Source: Xestospongia bergquistia (taxonomy: Eukaryota > Porifera > Demospongiae > Haplosclerida > Petrosiidae). Taken from it: DNA of 64,000 nucleotides. The notes under the pieces were generated by a model that worked only from the letters and a program-made list of their open reading frames with translations, made no database searches and was not told where the DNA came from. Where the stretch lies: positions 5,590,001 through 5,654,000 of the forward strand of contig OZ014413.1 of assembly GCA_963965975.1 (NCBI GenBank), given 5' to 3'. A program made the position numbers and the translations under genes. Below, in pieces: positions 61,703 through 64,000 of the stretch. How positions within the stretch are numbered: position 1 is the first letter of the stretch; each line of letters opens with the position of its first letter.

Positions 61703-64000
61703 TTAACTTGGAGGAGGAGGAGTCCTTACTGTTTTTACCTCCTCATAGGATTCATCCATATTATCATAATCAGACCCACCATGAACAGCACCTACAAACT
61801 CATAAGCTGGATTAGATTGTATATCAGAAAGAGCTTCCCAATTGCCTGTATTGGAGCCATGCTGTCTAGATGCCTGCACAAAGGGATTTTGAGTGGGAAG
61901 GGTTGCAATAGAGGTCAGTGCCACTGATGTATTGGGTTGTCTGCCTTGATTCATCTCAAGAGTGTTAAATGCATGAGTTTCATATCGATATGGGGGAGCT
62001 GATGGTTGTGGTGAGTTCGAAGATGGTGGTTGCTGTGTCAGATGATGACTTGCTTGCTGTTGATAAGGAGCTAGTGGTTGCTGTGGATAAGGAGCCAAGT
62101 ATGGATAAGGCACAACAGGTGGTGCTTCATGTGGTCCAGTTGTATTACAACTTTCATTGTAGGGTGGTGGTCTATGATTAGCTTTTGGATAATGTACTGA
62201 TTCTGTTTCATAACCAGGATATTGGTACTGTCTTTGTGGTATAGTATTCAAAGTGGTATTGGGAAGTGGTCTAGATGGACCTGTTTGAGTTGTTCTTTGA
62301 GTAGTTTCATTAGATCTAATTGTCTGTAACTCAATTTGTTGTGTGTTACAACTTCTAACATTTTGTATCCTGCCTTTTTTTTCCAATAGCAATAACAGTT
62401 ATACAGAAAACAATAGCCACAACAATTAGTACCAAAATAGAACCAATTGTACCACCAACTGGTCCAGCTATGTTTGATGCTAGAAAACAACAAGTAATCT
62501 TAACTATGAATAATATAGAGTTATAGCATTGCTCTGATAAGGAACTAATCAATATAATTATAGTTATTCACTAATATCATATTTTAGCATTGACTTACAG
62601 GAAGTATAGGAAGAGCAGAAGTAATATTGTGACATGTAGTTCTTAACTTTGATACTGGTGACAAACTCCTAGAATTAGCTACAAATGTAATGTGACCTCG
62701 TTAGAACATGAAATATGTACAGTTATGTTGTCTTATTAAGGTGTGTCCTCATCCCATAAAAATACATGTGGATAGTATTTTACCTATAAATTTTTTAGAC
62801 ATGTTCTTTAACTACAAAATGAAATAATGTAAGAAGCATTCATAATCAAAATTATATTTAGCTTGTATTTTGATTATTTTTATTGGAAAGAGTTGACTAG
62901 TTTTAACAACATGTGTATTTCCAACTTACTACATTGAATTGTGACATCTTCAGAATGACTACATCCTTGATAAGAATTAGTAGGACAACTCTGACATGAA
63001 CCCAAACAAGAAAAACTGCTACTACAAGCTAAGTTACTCATCCAAATATGTTGAAATGAAATACCAGACCTATAGCAAATATAGTAGACTTCCAATATAA
63101 TCTATTGTACTAAATATACAAAGAAAGATGATTATATCTTGTAGTATAGTTTGAATATCCCAATTGTTTACAGACAACAAGTACATCATTAGAATCAAAT
63201 CCATCATTGCATATTGTTTCCCATTGTCCATTACAGTCCTTCATTAGAATAATTTCCTCCCTGAAGATGTATCATACCAGGGTAAGGATTACTGTTCCAG
63301 ATCCTTGTAAAATCTAAATCACAATACATGTAGATGTTATACTATAATAATAATATTAAAACTCACAGCAGGACACAGTACCATCATAAGTGTTAGTGTT
63401 AGTACATCCACTACCAATGATAGTAGAGTAGAAACATTGTAGGATAGTGAGATATGTGTTGTTAGTACAGTTGACATCATCCAGTACCATTGGGCTGTAG
63501 TCAGTGCCATAACTGAAATATTTGCAAATAATTCATGATGTTTTAAAAGACAGTTTTTATGAACCTAACCTTGCCAATCCAGCTCTAGAGTAACTTGAAG
63601 CTCCAGTATATCCCAATTGATGACAGATGACCTCAGCTTCATATTGACTGTAGTAGGTATCATCACAGATATTACCCCATTGTCCATTAATATAGATCTG
63701 TACTATACCATAGTAATAAGAGGATAAGGTGTATCCATTACGATAAAGACGTGTAGTACCAAAACCAATATGGCTAGAAGAATCTATATCAACATAATTA
63801 GATGGCTTTGAATATGAACTGCTATATACTAAAGAATAAAATAATCATAATTAGAAATAATAGATTATTTATTAAAAAATATTTTTTTTTAAATATAACA
63901 TCTTACTACATGTGACAGTAATATCTTCATAGTGAGTACAACTAGATATTGAAGTTGATGGACAGGAATTTCTAGTACCATAGCATGTGTCAGAAGATGA
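61703..64000 (-). pseudogene. second SRCR receptor, 3' end (partial, frame-broken)
   Basis: It continues past the right edge. Exons: D 63907 onward (CYGTRNSCPSTSISSC); fused linker-A 63570-63828; B 63367-63512; C 63120-63313; D 62930-63069; stalk 62599-62678; membrane plus tail 61703-62479. Membrane segment: GTIGSILVLIVVAIVFCITV. Tail: Pro/Gln-rich, with RPPPYNES (WW-type PPxY) and QPSAPPYRY (PSAP plus PPY), then SNPAYEFVGAV, SDYDNMDESYEEV and a PPPPS end. Compared with the large gene, exon C lacks 14 bases in the YCNGQW region, the stalk exon ends in the wrong phase (about one base short), and an A8 run after the membrane segment adds one base. The tail frame stays open for 229 codons. Either a recent pseudogene or a locus with assembly indels. 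The same tail motifs suggest it was a signalling sister of the large receptor. Confidence 0.75.

Noticed and set aside
62380-62400. Programmed frameshift at the A8 run after the membrane segment
   Set aside because: The gene has two other frame breaks, and the homologous site in the large gene needs no shift, so decay or base-calling error is simpler.
1-64000. tRNA, rRNA or other structured RNA genes
   Set aside because: I saw no cloverleaf with box A and B, no rRNA-like stretch and no snRNA-like motif; a dedicated scan was not possible.

Overview
The window looks like animal nuclear DNA, most likely from a demosponge close to Amphimedon. It is AT-rich, genes are cut by very small GT-AG introns (about 45-120 bases), scavenger-receptor cysteine-rich (SRCR) domains are massively expanded, and there are relics of hAT, MULE, Ginger-like and copia elements. 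The species is an inference. Almost all recognisable coding sequence is on the minus strand. I saw no operons, bacterial signals, tRNA or rRNA genes, or CRISPR arrays.

The centrepiece is one very large gene on the minus strand, 56497 down to 27878. Exon 1 encodes a signal peptide. After a 1.7 kb intron come 22 consecutive units of about 1.14 kb. Units 1-21 each have five small exons (about 208, 143-146, 205, 140 and 60 nt; about 252 residues) encoding two SRCR domains and a short linker, with phase 1 at both unit borders. Unit 22 ends in a stalk exon, followed by a transmembrane segment and a cytoplasmic tail with NPAY, YENV and YDEI tyrosine motifs. The model predicts 44 SRCR domains and roughly 5,700 residues. 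Units 2-17 are nearly identical and exist in two classes. One class carries an extra cysteine in exon A, usually together with a second extra cysteine in exon B. The order of classes and two recombinant units point to unequal crossing-over and gene conversion.

To the right (61703 to the window edge) is the 3' part of a paralogous SRCR receptor. It has the same stalk, membrane segment and NPAY tail, a longer Pro/Gln-rich tail with PPPY and PSAP motifs, a fused linker-SRCR exon, and three frame-breaking length changes. To the left (21063-24690) is a decayed SRCR block of about two and a half units. It has no first exon and is cut off by a copia fossil. Between the SRCR genes lies a duplicated flank (about 24.8-25.4 kb, 56.5-56.75 kb, 58.5-60.3 kb) that carries a MULE relic and was hit by a Ginger1-like integrase transposon and a hAT element.

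The left third (about 5.8-17.4 kb) is a graveyard of partial tandem copies of another family: an ectodomain fragment, a single membrane segment, an unrecognised cytosolic domain, coiled coils and ZU5-like domains, several with frame breaks. Exons of a proline-rich protein start at 19502. The first 4 kb hold a possible PDZ-like exon on the plus strand and weak exon-like islands on the minus strand. Exon borders were read by eye from splice signals and phases and are not transcript-confirmed.
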